A stretch of 9,043 nucleotides of DNA, taken from NCBI GenBank assembly GCA_964505555.1, contig CAZDIO010000177.1:1-9043 (forward strand). The letters run 5' to 3'. The notes under the pieces are model-generated. The model did no database searches, was not told where the DNA came from, and saw only the letters and a list, made by a program, of their open reading frames with translations. Source of the DNA: CAZDIO01 sp964505555. Its GTDB lineage: Bacteria > Bdellovibrionota_C > UBA2361 > SZUA-149 > CAZDIO01. Each line of letters starts with the position of its first letter. Within the stretch, counting starts at the first letter, position 1. Of this stretch, positions 1-6,905 are shown one piece after another. The position numbers were made by a program, and so were the translations under genes.

Positions 1-2
1 TG

Positions 3-884
3 TTTGCTTATTCTGTTTCTGGATTAGGGTATTCAGAGAATGCTGCAAAGAGGAGAATTACTGCTGCTCGGTGTGTTTCTCAGTTTCCTCAAGTGTATCA
101 GATGCTTCTTAAGAGGGAGCTCTCTTTGAGTACTATCTCTATTATTGCTCCAGTACTTACTGAGAAGAATAAAGACTCTGTACTTACTCAAATAGTAGGA
201 AAGTCTCGAGCAGAGGTGGAGTGGATTGCTGGACATTTTAATCCAAGAAAGCTTGAGTGGGATAAGATCGTTCCTATCGTGGTACCGAAGTTAGTTGAGA
301 ACACCCCACCGGAAGAAACAATTAACCTAGAGAATTCCTTTGGTTCGCAGGAAACCGAGAAGAACTACTCAGAAAATAAGAGCACTCAGTTAGTACTTGA
401 AGAATGTTACCGGTTTGAGTTCTCAGGAAGTAAAACATTTAAGGAGAAGCTTGATTCGGTAAAGGGTCTTGTTTCTGGGAAGCTTAAACCTGGGGCAACT
501 CTTGAAGAAGTCCTTGAGCTCCTGATGGAGGATTATCTAGAGAGACATTCACCTGAGAAGCGGGAGGAAAGACGTAAGGCTCGAGAGAAGAAGCTCGCTT
601 CTAAAAAAGTACTAAGAGCGAAGCTTGCTAAGAAGCACCGTCGGGTTTCTGTTTCAAGACCTATTAAGGATAAAGTGCTTGTACGTGATGGCTTTCGGTG
701 TACCTTTGTTAGTCGAGACGGGGTTAAGTGTAATGCAACTAAGGGGCTTCATCTTGATCATATTACTCCTCGCGGACTCGGGGGAAGTAACTCGTTTCAT
801 AATCTGAGAGTTCTTTGCGGTGCGCATAATCGGCTTGTAGCTGAACAGGTCTATGGAAAGGAGTTTATGGGGCGGTTTTATTGA
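3..884 (+). CDS. HNH endonuclease, 5' end cut by window edge
   Basis: Probable HNH-family nuclease. The frame is open from position 3 with no start before the window edge, so the gene begins upstream; the GTG at 93 is internal. Of 293 visible residues, the first 50 carry an LGYSE motif near residue 8, an RRI motif and a leucine/serine-rich stretch (LSLSTI). This N-terminal module precedes HNH domains in a family I recall as common in former Deltaproteobacteria. A low-complexity acidic linker and a strongly basic stretch (about residues 185-215) follow. The C-terminal HNH domain has Cys233 and Cys243, the LDHI motif (251-254), Asn267, Cys272 and His275, so the metal-binding and catalytic residues look intact. 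About 35-45 N-terminal residues are probably missing, judging from remembered family length. It is convergent with the nucleotidyltransferase gene. DNA cleavage is inferred from the fold; the target and biological role are unknown. Confidence 0.85.
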   Translation, partial: FAYSVSGLGYSENAAKRRITAARCVSQFPQVYQMLLKRELSLSTISIIAPVLTEKNKDSVLTQIVGKSRAEVEWIAGHFNPRKLEWDKIVPIVVPKLVENTPPEETINLENSFGSQETEKNYSENKSTQLVLEECYRFEFSGSKTFKEKLDSVKGLVSGKLKPGATLEEVLELLMEDYLERHSPEKREERRKAREKKLASKKVLRAKLAKKHRRVSVSRPIKDKVLVRDGFRCTFVSRDGVKCNATKGLHLDHITPRGLGGSNSFHNLRVLCGAHNRLVAEQVYGKEFMGRFY

Positions 885-925
885 GAGTAGTAAGTTCCTT
901 TCGGGGTTCTGGAGTAGTATTTCCT
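885..925. repeat. short imperfect direct repeat between convergent genes
   Basis: GAGTAGTAAGTTCCT at 885-899 is echoed by GAGTAGTATTTCCT at 912-925, with one base missing and one changed. Both copies lie in the 46-base space between two convergent stop codons. No terminator hairpin is visible here. It may be chance or the trace of a small slippage duplication. Confidence 0.3.
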
Positions 926-930
926 GGTGG

Positions 931-1539
931 TTATTTGGAAACTCTTAATAAGGCTGGGGGAAGATATGGGTTTAATATTTGGGGGAAGGAGAGTTGTAGT
1001 CGTTCACACTCTGAAACGAGGTAGGTTAGGTCAATTGGGTTTCCGGCGGAAAGAATGGATTTTATATCGTCAAGATCTTGGAAGCGGGTTGGTTCGATTT
1101 CAAGCGCTAGTGCTTTGGCGAGGAGGAGATCTTCTGGGGTGACTGTGGGAAGTTTTGCAAATCCAAAATCTATCTGGTGATGTTGAGCACGAGAGACTGC
1201 TTTTTCGACCCAGGGAAATGCTGGTAAGAGAAAATCTATCGTTTCTTCAAGGTCGTTTTGATTTTTTCGCCCAATGATCATTGGACTTGGTTCAATCCGT
1301 CGTTTTTGGCCCGTATAAATCCACCCCAGGCCAGCATTGTAGCCAAGAGACTCAATTACATCGATCGCTACGCGCTTACTCTCTTCGTACGTTCCAACGG
1401 CTAAAGCAATATCCACATCGTTTGTTAGGCGTGGTTGTACGCGATAAAAGCTTGCAGCAAGTCCTCCTGCAATTGCGTAATTTCCTGAATACTTACTTAA
1501 GGCCTTATAAGCATGCTCAAGGAGCTGAAGTGGCGTCAA
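931..1539 (-). CDS. nucleotidyltransferase-fold protein (AbiEii/MNT-like), possible toxin of a two-gene module
   Basis: A 202-residue protein of the nucleotidyltransferase superfamily. Gly25-Gly26 is followed by Arg37 and the NDVDIAL motif with Asp41 and Asp43, the usual metal-binding pair. A third candidate acid is Asp102 in the IDFLLPAF segment. TPEDLLLAK (134-142) and FQDLDDIKSIL (153-163) match the conserved C-terminal part of AbiEii-like and related proteins. I chose the TTG start at 1539 because GGAAGGAGG ends 7 bases upstream of it (core GGAGG at 1551-1547). The longer frame from a GTG at 1644 has no such site and overlaps the upstream gene by 128 bases. From 1539 the overlap is 23 bases, so translation is probably coupled. 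In known families such proteins are toxins, antitoxins or tRNA/nucleotide-modifying enzymes. Which applies here cannot be told from sequence. Confidence 0.8.
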   Translation of the reverse strand: MTPLQLLEHAYKALSKYSGNYAIAGGLAASFYRVQPRLTNDVDIALAVGTYEESKRVAIDVIESLGYNAGLGWIYTGQKRRIEPSPMIIGRKNQNDLEETIDFLLPAFPWVEKAVSRAQHHQIDFGFAKLPTVTPEDLLLAKALALEIEPTRFQDLDDIKSILSAGNPIDLTYLVSECERLQLSFPQILNPYLPPALLRVSK

Positions 1540-1912
1540 TGATTTGCCTCCTTCCACGACGCCATACTTTGACGCTCTGATCAATCCAATCGATTGCCAC
1601 CTCTCTCCTAAGAGAGTAACTATCAGCTCGAGCTGATAACTCACGTTGAGTTTGGATCGTTAAAGCCTGCTCAAGAAGCACTCTCTCCTCCTTCGAAAGC
1701 ACCGGAGAAAACAAGCGCTTGTTCCCTACGTAGGAACTCTTTACTACCCCTTTCTCTTCCAGACGACGTACAACATCCTGAACGCCAGCCAGAGAAAGTC
1801 CTGTTAAATCGACAAGCTCCCGAAGACACCGTGGCTGATGAGACCCCACAAGAACTCGAACAACTTTCATCCAACCCTGCTCAAACAAAAATTCCGTAAA
1901 ATGACTTTCCAT
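1517..1912 (-). CDS. winged helix-turn-helix DNA-binding protein, likely regulator of the downstream nucleotidyltransferase
   Basis: A 131-residue protein with an N-terminal winged helix-turn-helix. The LRELVDLTG helix is at 30-38, the recognition helix LAGVQDVVRRLEEKG at 41-55, and a beta wing with Gly63-Asn64 at about 57-71. The last 50 residues are a helical, arginine-rich tail with no recognised domain. I chose the ATG at 1912. The open frame extends to 1948, but the extra residues look unlike the family and overlap an inverted repeat that looks like an operator. No clear ribosome binding site precedes 1912, which is odd. The gene lies just upstream of, and overlaps by 23 bases, the nucleotidyltransferase gene. 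Small winged-helix partners of nucleotidyltransferase proteins are known in AbiE-type and similar modules, usually as antitoxin and autorepressor. Role here is inferred from domain and position; MarR- or ArsR-like regulators are alternatives. Confidence 0.75.
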   Translation of the reverse strand: MESHFTEFLFEQGWMKVVRVLVGSHQPRCLRELVDLTGLSLAGVQDVVRRLEEKGVVKSSYVGNKRLFSPVLSKEERVLLEQALTIQTQRELSARADSYSLRREVAIDWIDQSVKVWRRGRRQIIDATSAP

Positions 1913-1921
1913 GCATGTTAA

Positions 1922-1939
1922 TGTATGAAAAATCATACA
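1922..1939. promoter_or_regulatory. inverted repeat, putative operator of the winged-helix gene
   Basis: TGTATGA, four A bases, then TCATACA form a perfect 7-bp inverted repeat of 18 bases. It ends 9 bases before the ATG of the winged-helix gene. On the minus strand it contains TATGAT, a 5-of-6 match to a -10 box, so a bound repressor would cover the promoter. Autoregulation is inferred. Confidence 0.45.
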
Positions 1940-2002
1940 ATAAAACAAGTATGTTGGTTATTGCTAAAATGTCTCTAAATTTAGGCGTTTATTTATAAAT
2001 GC

Positions 2003-2944
2003 TTAGGAGGAAAGGATGCCTTGGATCTGCTCCATTACCTCTCCAGAGAGTCTTTCTGCCACCGATGCCGCCTGCATATTCTCCTTCACCTGTCCTGGAG
2101 AGGTTGCTCCAGTAAGGACTGTGCTCACATGTGGATTTTTCAAACACCAAGCGATCGCAAGTTGCGCCATCGTGCAATTAAGCTCCTTTGCAAAGAGTTT
2201 TAGCTGCTTTAATCTCTTTAGGTTTTCATCCGTAAGATATCGAGCAATAAACTGCGCTCTGTCTCCTACGCGCACACTACTGACTCCATCATTATATTTT
2301 CCTGAAAGAACCCCTGAAGCAAGCGGACTCCAAATAGTGCTTCCGAGCCGATACTTTTCAAAAAGTGGCGCATACTCTATTTCAAATCGCTCCCGAACAA
2401 GCATATTGTACTGTGGTTGCTCCATCGTTGGCGGAATACATCGATACTTTTCTGCAATTTCAAAAGCTTCTTCTATCCTCTCTCTTGGCCATTCAGAAGT
2501 TCCCCAATAAAAAGCATACCCGGAGCGAACAATACAATCCATTGCCCGAACAGTTTCTTCGACGGGGGTAGCGGGATCGTGACGATGACAAAAAAGAAGA
2601 TCCACATATTCAAGCTGCAAGCGCTTCAAAGAGCCTTTTATTCCCTCCATAAGATGCTTCCAAGAAAGTCCGACATCGTTTGGTCCTTTTCCACCCCAAA
2701 AGAGTTTTGTAGAAACCACAATATCTTCCCTTCGATACTCTCGAAGTGCTCTTCCCATCAACACCTCAGCTTCACCACCTGCATACACTTCGGCATTATC
2801 AAAAAAGTTTACCCCATGCTCAAATGCCGTTCTCATACAGGCTTTGATAGCCGAGAGGTCAAGTGAATTTCCAAATGTTACCCAGGATCCGAAAGAAAGT
2901 TCGCTAATTTTAATTCCTGCTTTTCCAAGCTGATTATATTTCAC
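2003..2944 (-). CDS. aldo/keto reductase, Kv-beta (AKR6)-like
   Basis: NAD(P)H-dependent reductase of carbonyl compounds, cytosolic (no signal peptide seen). The protein has 313 residues, normal for the family. The catalytic tetrad is complete: Asp49, Tyr54, Lys80 and His120 (in the CHRHDP stretch). The FFDNAEVYAGGEAE segment, the WGGKGPNDVGLS segment and KHLMEGIKGSLKRLQLEYVD resemble the voltage-gated potassium channel beta subunit and bacterial relatives. WSPLASGVLSGKY (about 205-217) is the typical cofactor-binding loop. I chose the GTG at 2944 because GAGGA ends 7 bases upstream (2956-2952) and the product then begins MKYNQLGKAG, the usual start. The TTG at 2950 is only one base from that site. 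It is followed 90 bases later by the winged-helix gene on the same strand. Substrate is unknown. Confidence 0.92.
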   Translation of the reverse strand: MKYNQLGKAGIKISELSFGSWVTFGNSLDLSAIKACMRTAFEHGVNFFDNAEVYAGGEAEVLMGRALREYRREDIVVSTKLFWGGKGPNDVGLSWKHLMEGIKGSLKRLQLEYVDLLFCHRHDPATPVEETVRAMDCIVRSGYAFYWGTSEWPRERIEEAFEIAEKYRCIPPTMEQPQYNMLVRERFEIEYAPLFEKYRLGSTIWSPLASGVLSGKYNDGVSSVRVGDRAQFIARYLTDENLKRLKQLKLFAKELNCTMAQLAIAWCLKNPHVSTVLTGATSPGQVKENMQAASVAERLSGEVMEQIQGILSS

Positions 2945-2964
2945 GTGCAATTCCTCACTTTGAA

Positions 2965-2970
2965 ATTATA
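2965..2970 (-). promoter_or_regulatory. -10 box of the aldo/keto reductase promoter
   Basis: The minus strand reads TATAAT here, a perfect sigma-70 -10 hexamer. It lies about 20 bases before the GTG start, with the GAGGA ribosome binding site (2956-2952) between. No good -35 box is found at the usual spacing (TGATAG at 17 bases), so the promoter is weak, activated, or only apparent. Confidence 0.4.
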
Positions 2971-3237
2971 GGAAAGTATAGTTGTTTCTATCACGCAAAA
3001 TTCCTCGCTTCAATTGCTCTTCTATAAAGGACTCATGATTCTCCTCATATTCCGTTTCAACAGAATATGAACTCATAGAAGGATGACAAAATCTTTGTGT
3101 CGTAGGAACAGGAATTGGTGGCCTGACTATGCATATTTACTAGGTAGGGAAAAGTTTTAACTGGAACTGCTTGCGGCGGACTGAAATGCGCATTGCAAGA
3201 AAAAACAGAAGAAAAGACACGGGGAGAAGAAAGTAGC
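2971..3237. other. gap without a convincing gene
   Basis: Both strands were read. Only short frames occur, such as a 25-codon frame at 3083-3160 (plus) and a 60-codon frame at 3057-3239 (minus). Neither has recognisable motifs or a properly spaced ribosome binding site. No RNA gene, hairpin terminator or clear sigma-70 promoter for the plus-strand oxidoreductase was found, although that promoter should lie here. Confidence 0.5.
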
Positions 3238-3288
3238 ATGTCTCATCAACAACAATCAGAATTATCGAACCTACATGGTCGATCATGA
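3238..3288 (+). CDS. possible 16-codon leader peptide overlapping the oxidoreductase start
   Basis: ATG at 3238 opens a 16-codon frame (MSHQQQSELSNLHGRS) whose TGA overlaps the ATG of the next gene as ATGA. A purine-rich GGAG lies 11 bases upstream of it, while the oxidoreductase ATG has no ribosome binding site of its own. Translational coupling is therefore possible. The frame is short and could be chance. Confidence 0.25.
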   Translation: MSHQQQSELSNLHGRS

Positions 3289-4511
3289 GGTCTTCAGTTT
3301 TAACAGAAGATCTCAATCTCAGGACAAAGCCTTCATTCTGGCAGTTGTCGGAAACACCGTACAACTCCTTTGGCCCGCTTCTTAGGGAGGAGCATTGCGA
3401 AATTGCTATCATCGGCGGGGGAATCACCGGAGCTTTGTTAGCTTACTATCTTGTACAGGCTGGGATTGAAACTGTTCTATTAGACAAAAGAACGCTCGGC
3501 ACTGGGAGCACCGCAGCAAGCACGGCGTTACTACTCTATGAAACAGATCTCTCACTCAGTGAGCTGTGCCTGCAAATTGGAGAACAGAAGGCTGTTCGTT
3601 CTTACCAACTTGGACTAGAAGCAACTCAGGAACTTGAAGCTCTGTGCGCCGTAATTGGTCCTGAAAGTGGTTTTCATCGCTGTCCAAGCTTATACCTCGC
3701 AAGTAACTTTTCTTACATCCCCTCTTTAGAAAAAGAGCTCCGATTGCGAAAGCGCTTCCGCTTTGAGGTGGAACCGATATTTCGCAAAGAACTAAACGAT
3801 CTTCTTAATATTGAGGCACCCTATGGTTTAGTTTCAACTGGCAATGCACGCCTCAACCCTGTCTCAGTAACAATGTGGTTATTAGAAAAGGCTCGTTTCC
3901 ATGGCGCTCGCATCTATCAACATACGACTGTCAATCGTTACCTGCCGGAGCGATCCCGGGTCAAACTACTCACTGAGAGCCAACAAAACATTTTTGCTCA
4001 TCAAGTCATATTTGCAACCGGATACGAATCGGAACGCTTTGCTTCTCCCCGAGAGGAGAGCTTAAAGAGTACCTTTGTTACCAGCGCCAAAGTTTCTTCT
4101 CCAGAAAGATCTTGCCTCGGAAACTGGTTAGTGTGGGAAAGCTCTCGACCGTACTTCTACATGAGAGGAACAGACAAAGGAGATCTGTTATTAGGTGGAG
4201 GAGACGAGCACTCTCTCCAATTCTCTCCTGAGCTGCTTGCGTTTAAGCAAATTCAGCTTTGTAAAACATTTCATAAATTCTTTCCTGATATTGATATTCA
4301 ACCGGATTGCGTATGGGGTGGCATCTTTGGAGAAACAGCTGATGGTTTACCATATATCGGTGCTCATCCTCATCTTCCTCATGCCTATTTTGCTCTTGGG
4401 TATGGAGGAAATGGTATTACCTTTGGGGTTATCGCCGCTTCGATTCTTCGAGATCTCTGCAGGGGGCGCCGAAATTCTGATGCAAATATTTTTTCCTTTG
4501 ATCGTAAATAG
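3285..4511 (+). CDS. DAO-family FAD-dependent oxidoreductase
   Basis: A 408-residue flavoenzyme of the D-amino-acid oxidase/glycine oxidase superfamily, which oxidises amines or amino acids. The FAD-binding Rossmann segment is AIIGGGITGALLAYYLVQAG (41-60), with Asp67 at the end of the second strand to hold the ribose. GTGSTAASTALLLYE follows at 72-86. The C-terminal FAD contact includes GGIFGETADGLPYIG and GYGGNGIT (372-379). About 40 residues, including FWQLSETPYNSFGPLL, precede the Rossmann fold; I recall this in a bacterial subgroup, some members of which carry a C-terminal Rieske domain that is absent here. ATG at 3285 is the first start in a frame closed at 3234-3236. It has no ribosome binding site and may be coupled to a leader frame. 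The stop is 6 bases from the murJ stop on the other strand. No signal peptide; substrate unknown. Confidence 0.9.
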   Translation: MRSSVLTEDLNLRTKPSFWQLSETPYNSFGPLLREEHCEIAIIGGGITGALLAYYLVQAGIETVLLDKRTLGTGSTAASTALLLYETDLSLSELCLQIGEQKAVRSYQLGLEATQELEALCAVIGPESGFHRCPSLYLASNFSYIPSLEKELRLRKRFRFEVEPIFRKELNDLLNIEAPYGLVSTGNARLNPVSVTMWLLEKARFHGARIYQHTTVNRYLPERSRVKLLTESQQNIFAHQVIFATGYESERFASPREESLKSTFVTSAKVSSPERSCLGNWLVWESSRPYFYMRGTDKGDLLLGGGDEHSLQFSPELLAFKQIQLCKTFHKFFPDIDIQPDCVWGGIFGETADGLPYIGAHPHLPHAYFALGYGGNGITFGVIAASILRDLCRGRRNSDANIFSFDRK

Positions 4512-4517
4512 ATGATG

Positions 4518-6152
4518 TTAGGCTCTTTTTAATTTTCGAATAAACATCTCTCGTGTTTCTCTATATTCGATGCTCCGAAACAGTCGTGAAAAGAAGATGT
4601 AAGAGAATACTCCCACACCACCCCCAATCAGAAGTGTAAAGTAAGGGCCAAAACGATGCCCTGGAAAAGCAAGGACACAACACACCATGCCTACGGTTGC
4701 ACCGGTAGAGCGAAAAGTAGTGTGAATGAACCTCTTCCAAAAAAGATTTACCACATGTCGCTTCAGCAACATCGCAAGTAAAATGAATCCACAAAGGGAC
4801 GAAATACTCGTTGAAAGAGCAAGCCCCTGGTGCCCAAATGAGAAAAGAAATTGCGGAGAGATTAAATCCTGAAAGAAAAACACAAAATCATACATAATTC
4901 CTTTTGTTTCACTGTGAGGAGGTCCCATAAAAAGCAGTGCTGCAAGGAGACTAATCATTAACGTCACAATACCAACAAAAGTCGGGGTTTTTGTATCATG
5001 TTTTGCAATGAACGCTCGAGACACCATCGAGAGACAACTAATTCCCCACAACCCCACAGAAAACGCTTGAACGGCTTGCGCCGTCTTCTCACTTGAATTT
5101 GCATCAAATGCCCCACGCTCAAACATCACTACAATTAAGGGCTTTGCAAAGACAAAGAGGAGCGCAGAAACAGGAAGCATAATAAAACTTGTATAACGAA
5201 GAGCATCAATGAGATTTTCTCCAAAGGCAACCTCATCTGCTCGTGCTTGCGCTGAAGCAAGTGTGGGAAGAAGCACGGAAGCGAGCGCAATGGAAAAGAT
5301 TCCTATCGGAAGTTGCGTAAGTCGATCCGCATAGAACAGATAAGAGACACTTCCAGGCTCTAGAAGCGAAGCAAGAACGGTGCTTAAAAAAATTGAAAGC
5401 TGATATACGGTGGCTCCAATCACAGCAGGAAACATCAGCTTTACCAATCGAGAAACCTGCGGCGAAAAAATCTTCTGTGAAGGGAGAATCGAGAACCCCT
5501 CTTTCTTTAGCGTTGGAATCTGGATAATAACCTGCACGACCCCTCCCACCAACACCGAGAGCGCCAGTATATACACACCAGTAATCGGTTCACACCAGCC
5601 TGCTACTATCGCCCCCGCAATTAACACACAGTTCATCACCACTTGAGCAAGAGCAGCTCTTCCAAAAATTTTAATACTGTTAAGAGCACCATTGAGCATC
5701 GCTACATAACTAACGCAAATAATATAGGGAAACATTATCTGAGTCAGTTTGATGCAGAGCTTTGCTTTTGCTGTCCCTACCCCAAAACCGGGCGCAAAAA
5801 GGGAAACAATCTCCTCTGAAAACACAATTCCCAACAGGCTTAACAACACGGTAACAAGGAATAAAAAGCCAGAAACAGATCGGACCGTCTCCCGCCCACG
5901 CTCTTTTCCCTCATGAAGTTCGCTGGTAAAAACAGGAACAAATGCCGAGGTGAGTGCCCCCTCGGCGACAAAGCTTCGAAGTAAATTAGGAATACGAAAG
6001 GCAACGACAAAAGCATCAGCGATAAATCCCGCGCCAAAGAGATTTGCCATCAGCAAATCACGAACGAACCCCAATACACGACTGAGTAAGGTAATGAGGC
6101 TGACGATCGTGGTTCCACGGATCATACTTCTTGATGTCTGCTTCGTTGACAT
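4518..6152 (-). CDS. murJ: lipid II flippase MurJ (MviN)
   Basis: Integral inner-membrane protein that moves the peptidoglycan precursor lipid II from the cytoplasmic to the periplasmic face. The 544-residue length and the many hydrophobic segments along the chain fit the 14-helix MOP-superfamily fold. N-terminal signature residues are present: SRVLGFVRDLLMANLFGAG (24-42) with Arg25, Arg31 and Asp32, then FRIPNLLRSFVAEGAL with Arg53. The YADRLTQLPIGIFSIALA stretch in the middle carries the conserved cavity arginine. I prefer the ATG at 6152, giving MSTKQTSRSMIRG. The frame runs open to a TTG at 6188 but the extra 12 residues are not family-like. Neither start has a strong ribosome binding site. 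It is divergent from nth and convergent with the FAD oxidoreductase, and it has no visible terminator. Confidence 0.96.
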   Translation of the reverse strand: MSTKQTSRSMIRGTTIVSLITLLSRVLGFVRDLLMANLFGAGFIADAFVVAFRIPNLLRSFVAEGALTSAFVPVFTSELHEGKERGRETVRSVSGFLFLVTVLLSLLGIVFSEEIVSLFAPGFGVGTAKAKLCIKLTQIMFPYIICVSYVAMLNGALNSIKIFGRAALAQVVMNCVLIAGAIVAGWCEPITGVYILALSVLVGGVVQVIIQIPTLKKEGFSILPSQKIFSPQVSRLVKLMFPAVIGATVYQLSIFLSTVLASLLEPGSVSYLFYADRLTQLPIGIFSIALASVLLPTLASAQARADEVAFGENLIDALRYTSFIMLPVSALLFVFAKPLIVVMFERGAFDANSSEKTAQAVQAFSVGLWGISCLSMVSRAFIAKHDTKTPTFVGIVTLMISLLAALLFMGPPHSETKGIMYDFVFFFQDLISPQFLFSFGHQGLALSTSISSLCGFILLAMLLKRHVVNLFWKRFIHTTFRSTGATVGMVCCVLAFPGHRFGPYFTLLIGGGVGVFSYIFFSRLFRSIEYRETREMFIRKLKRA

Positions 6153-6192
6153 ATTTCCAAGGAGACCACAAAAGGAGCGTCGTTTCAACCTG

Positions 6193-6223
6193 ATTATGCT
6201 TCATGCTACTTTTATGATATCAA
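6193..6223 (-). promoter_or_regulatory. possible murJ promoter in the divergent murJ/nth interval
   Basis: On the minus strand TTGATA (6223-6218) and CATAAT (6198-6193) are each 5-of-6 matches to the sigma-70 boxes, but the spacer is 19 bases, longer than ideal. On the plus strand TATGAT at 6213-6218 could serve nth if it starts at 6250. Both are weak predictions. Confidence 0.25.
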
Positions 6224-6249
6224 TGAACTCCGCAATAAAACCAAAAAAA

Positions 6250-6894
6250 ATGAAACCGAAAAAACCTGCCTCTGCAAAATACCTCATTCCTACATTTGCA
6301 AAGCTCTACCCTGAGCCTCAAAGTGAGCTCAACTTCACTACTGGATATGAACTCCTCATTGCGGTTGTGCTCTCTGCCCAATGCACCGATAAAAAGGTAA
6401 ATGAAGTTACCCCTAAGCTTTTTAAGCTCTATCCCTCTTTTAAAAAACTCTCTACTGCTCAGCTCCAATCTGTTGAAGAGATCATTCGACCGATAAATTA
6501 TTACAAAACCAAGGCAAAAAACCTCATCGCCCTCTCTCAAAGGGTTGAAAGTGAATTTCATGGAACTGTCCCCCTCTCTCGAAAGGAGCTGATCTCACTT
6601 CCTGGGGTAGGACAAAAAACAGCAAATGTTGTCCTTGGAGAACTTGAAGTTGAGCATACCTTTCCGGTAGATACTCATGTCTTTCGAGTTTCAAAACGAC
6701 TTGGCCTCTCTCAAGGAAAGACGGTTGAAGCCGTAGAGGAGGATCTGAAAAAAGTTTTTGAAAAAAAGGATTGGCGAACGCTTCACCATTGCCTCATCTT
6801 TCACGGAAGGCGAGTCTGCAAAGCGGTTTCACCTCGATGCAATGAGTGTGTTTTATTGGAATATTGTCCTTCAGGAAAAACCTTCTCTCCTTAG
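6250..6894 (+). CDS. nth: endonuclease III, DNA glycosylase/AP lyase
   Basis: Base-excision repair enzyme that removes oxidised pyrimidines and nicks the abasic site. From ATG 6250 it has 214 residues, close to E. coli Nth (211). The helix-hairpin-helix LPGVGQKTANVV holds the catalytic lysine (Lys123), and VDTHVFRVSKRL holds the catalytic aspartate (Asp141). The C-terminal 4Fe-4S cluster is complete, with Cys190, Cys197, Cys200 and Cys206 in the C-x6-C-x2-C-x5-C spacing. ELNFTTGYELLIAVVLSAQCTD is a near match to the start of the core domain. The start is uncertain: in-frame ATGs at 6196, 6214, 6223 and 6250 all lack a good ribosome binding site. I chose the one that fits the usual length. The frame runs far upstream (to 5950), but that part is antisense to murJ and not coding. 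trpE follows 11 bases downstream. Confidence 0.95.
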   Translation: MKPKKPASAKYLIPTFAKLYPEPQSELNFTTGYELLIAVVLSAQCTDKKVNEVTPKLFKLYPSFKKLSTAQLQSVEEIIRPINYYKTKAKNLIALSQRVESEFHGTVPLSRKELISLPGVGQKTANVVLGELEVEHTFPVDTHVFRVSKRLGLSQGKTVEAVEEDLKKVFEKKDWRTLHHCLIFHGRRVCKAVSPRCNECVLLEYCPSGKTFSP

Positions 6895-6905
6895 ATGTTT
6901 GATGT

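Noticed and set aside
1601..1616. Stem-loop CTCTCT-CCTA-AGAGAG
   Set aside because: It lies inside the winged-helix coding region, has no T-tract, and repeats of this composition are frequent in this DNA.
1975..2000. Short palindromes CTAAATTTAG and ATTTATAAAT after the aldo/keto reductase stop
   Set aside because: AT-rich 10-base palindromes are expected by chance, and there is no GC stem or T-run for a terminator.
2016..2866. Several plus-strand frames across the aldo/keto reductase
   Set aside because: They are shadows of the conserved minus-strand gene and show no protein family character.
3083..3160. Plus-strand 25-codon frame MTKSLCRRNRNWWPDYAYLL...
   Set aside because: The purines lie directly against the ATG rather than at ribosome binding spacing, and no family is recognisable.
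3057..3239. Minus-strand 60-codon frame in the gap
   Set aside because: No motif, no ribosome binding site and an irregular cysteine/serine-rich composition; most likely chance.
3140..3427. Minus-strand 95-codon frame with a hydrophobic stretch (possible small membrane protein)
   Set aside because: It is largely antisense to the FAD oxidoreductase, and neither its first ATG nor the internal ATG at 3286 has a ribosome binding site.
4512..4517. Search for a bidirectional terminator between the oxidoreductase and murJ
   Set aside because: The gap is only 6 bases and no GC-rich hairpin is present on either side.
5950..6249. Long upstream extension of the nth frame
   Set aside because: It is antisense to the conserved N-terminal part of murJ, rich in K/R/T/S without domain character, and absent from Nth proteins.
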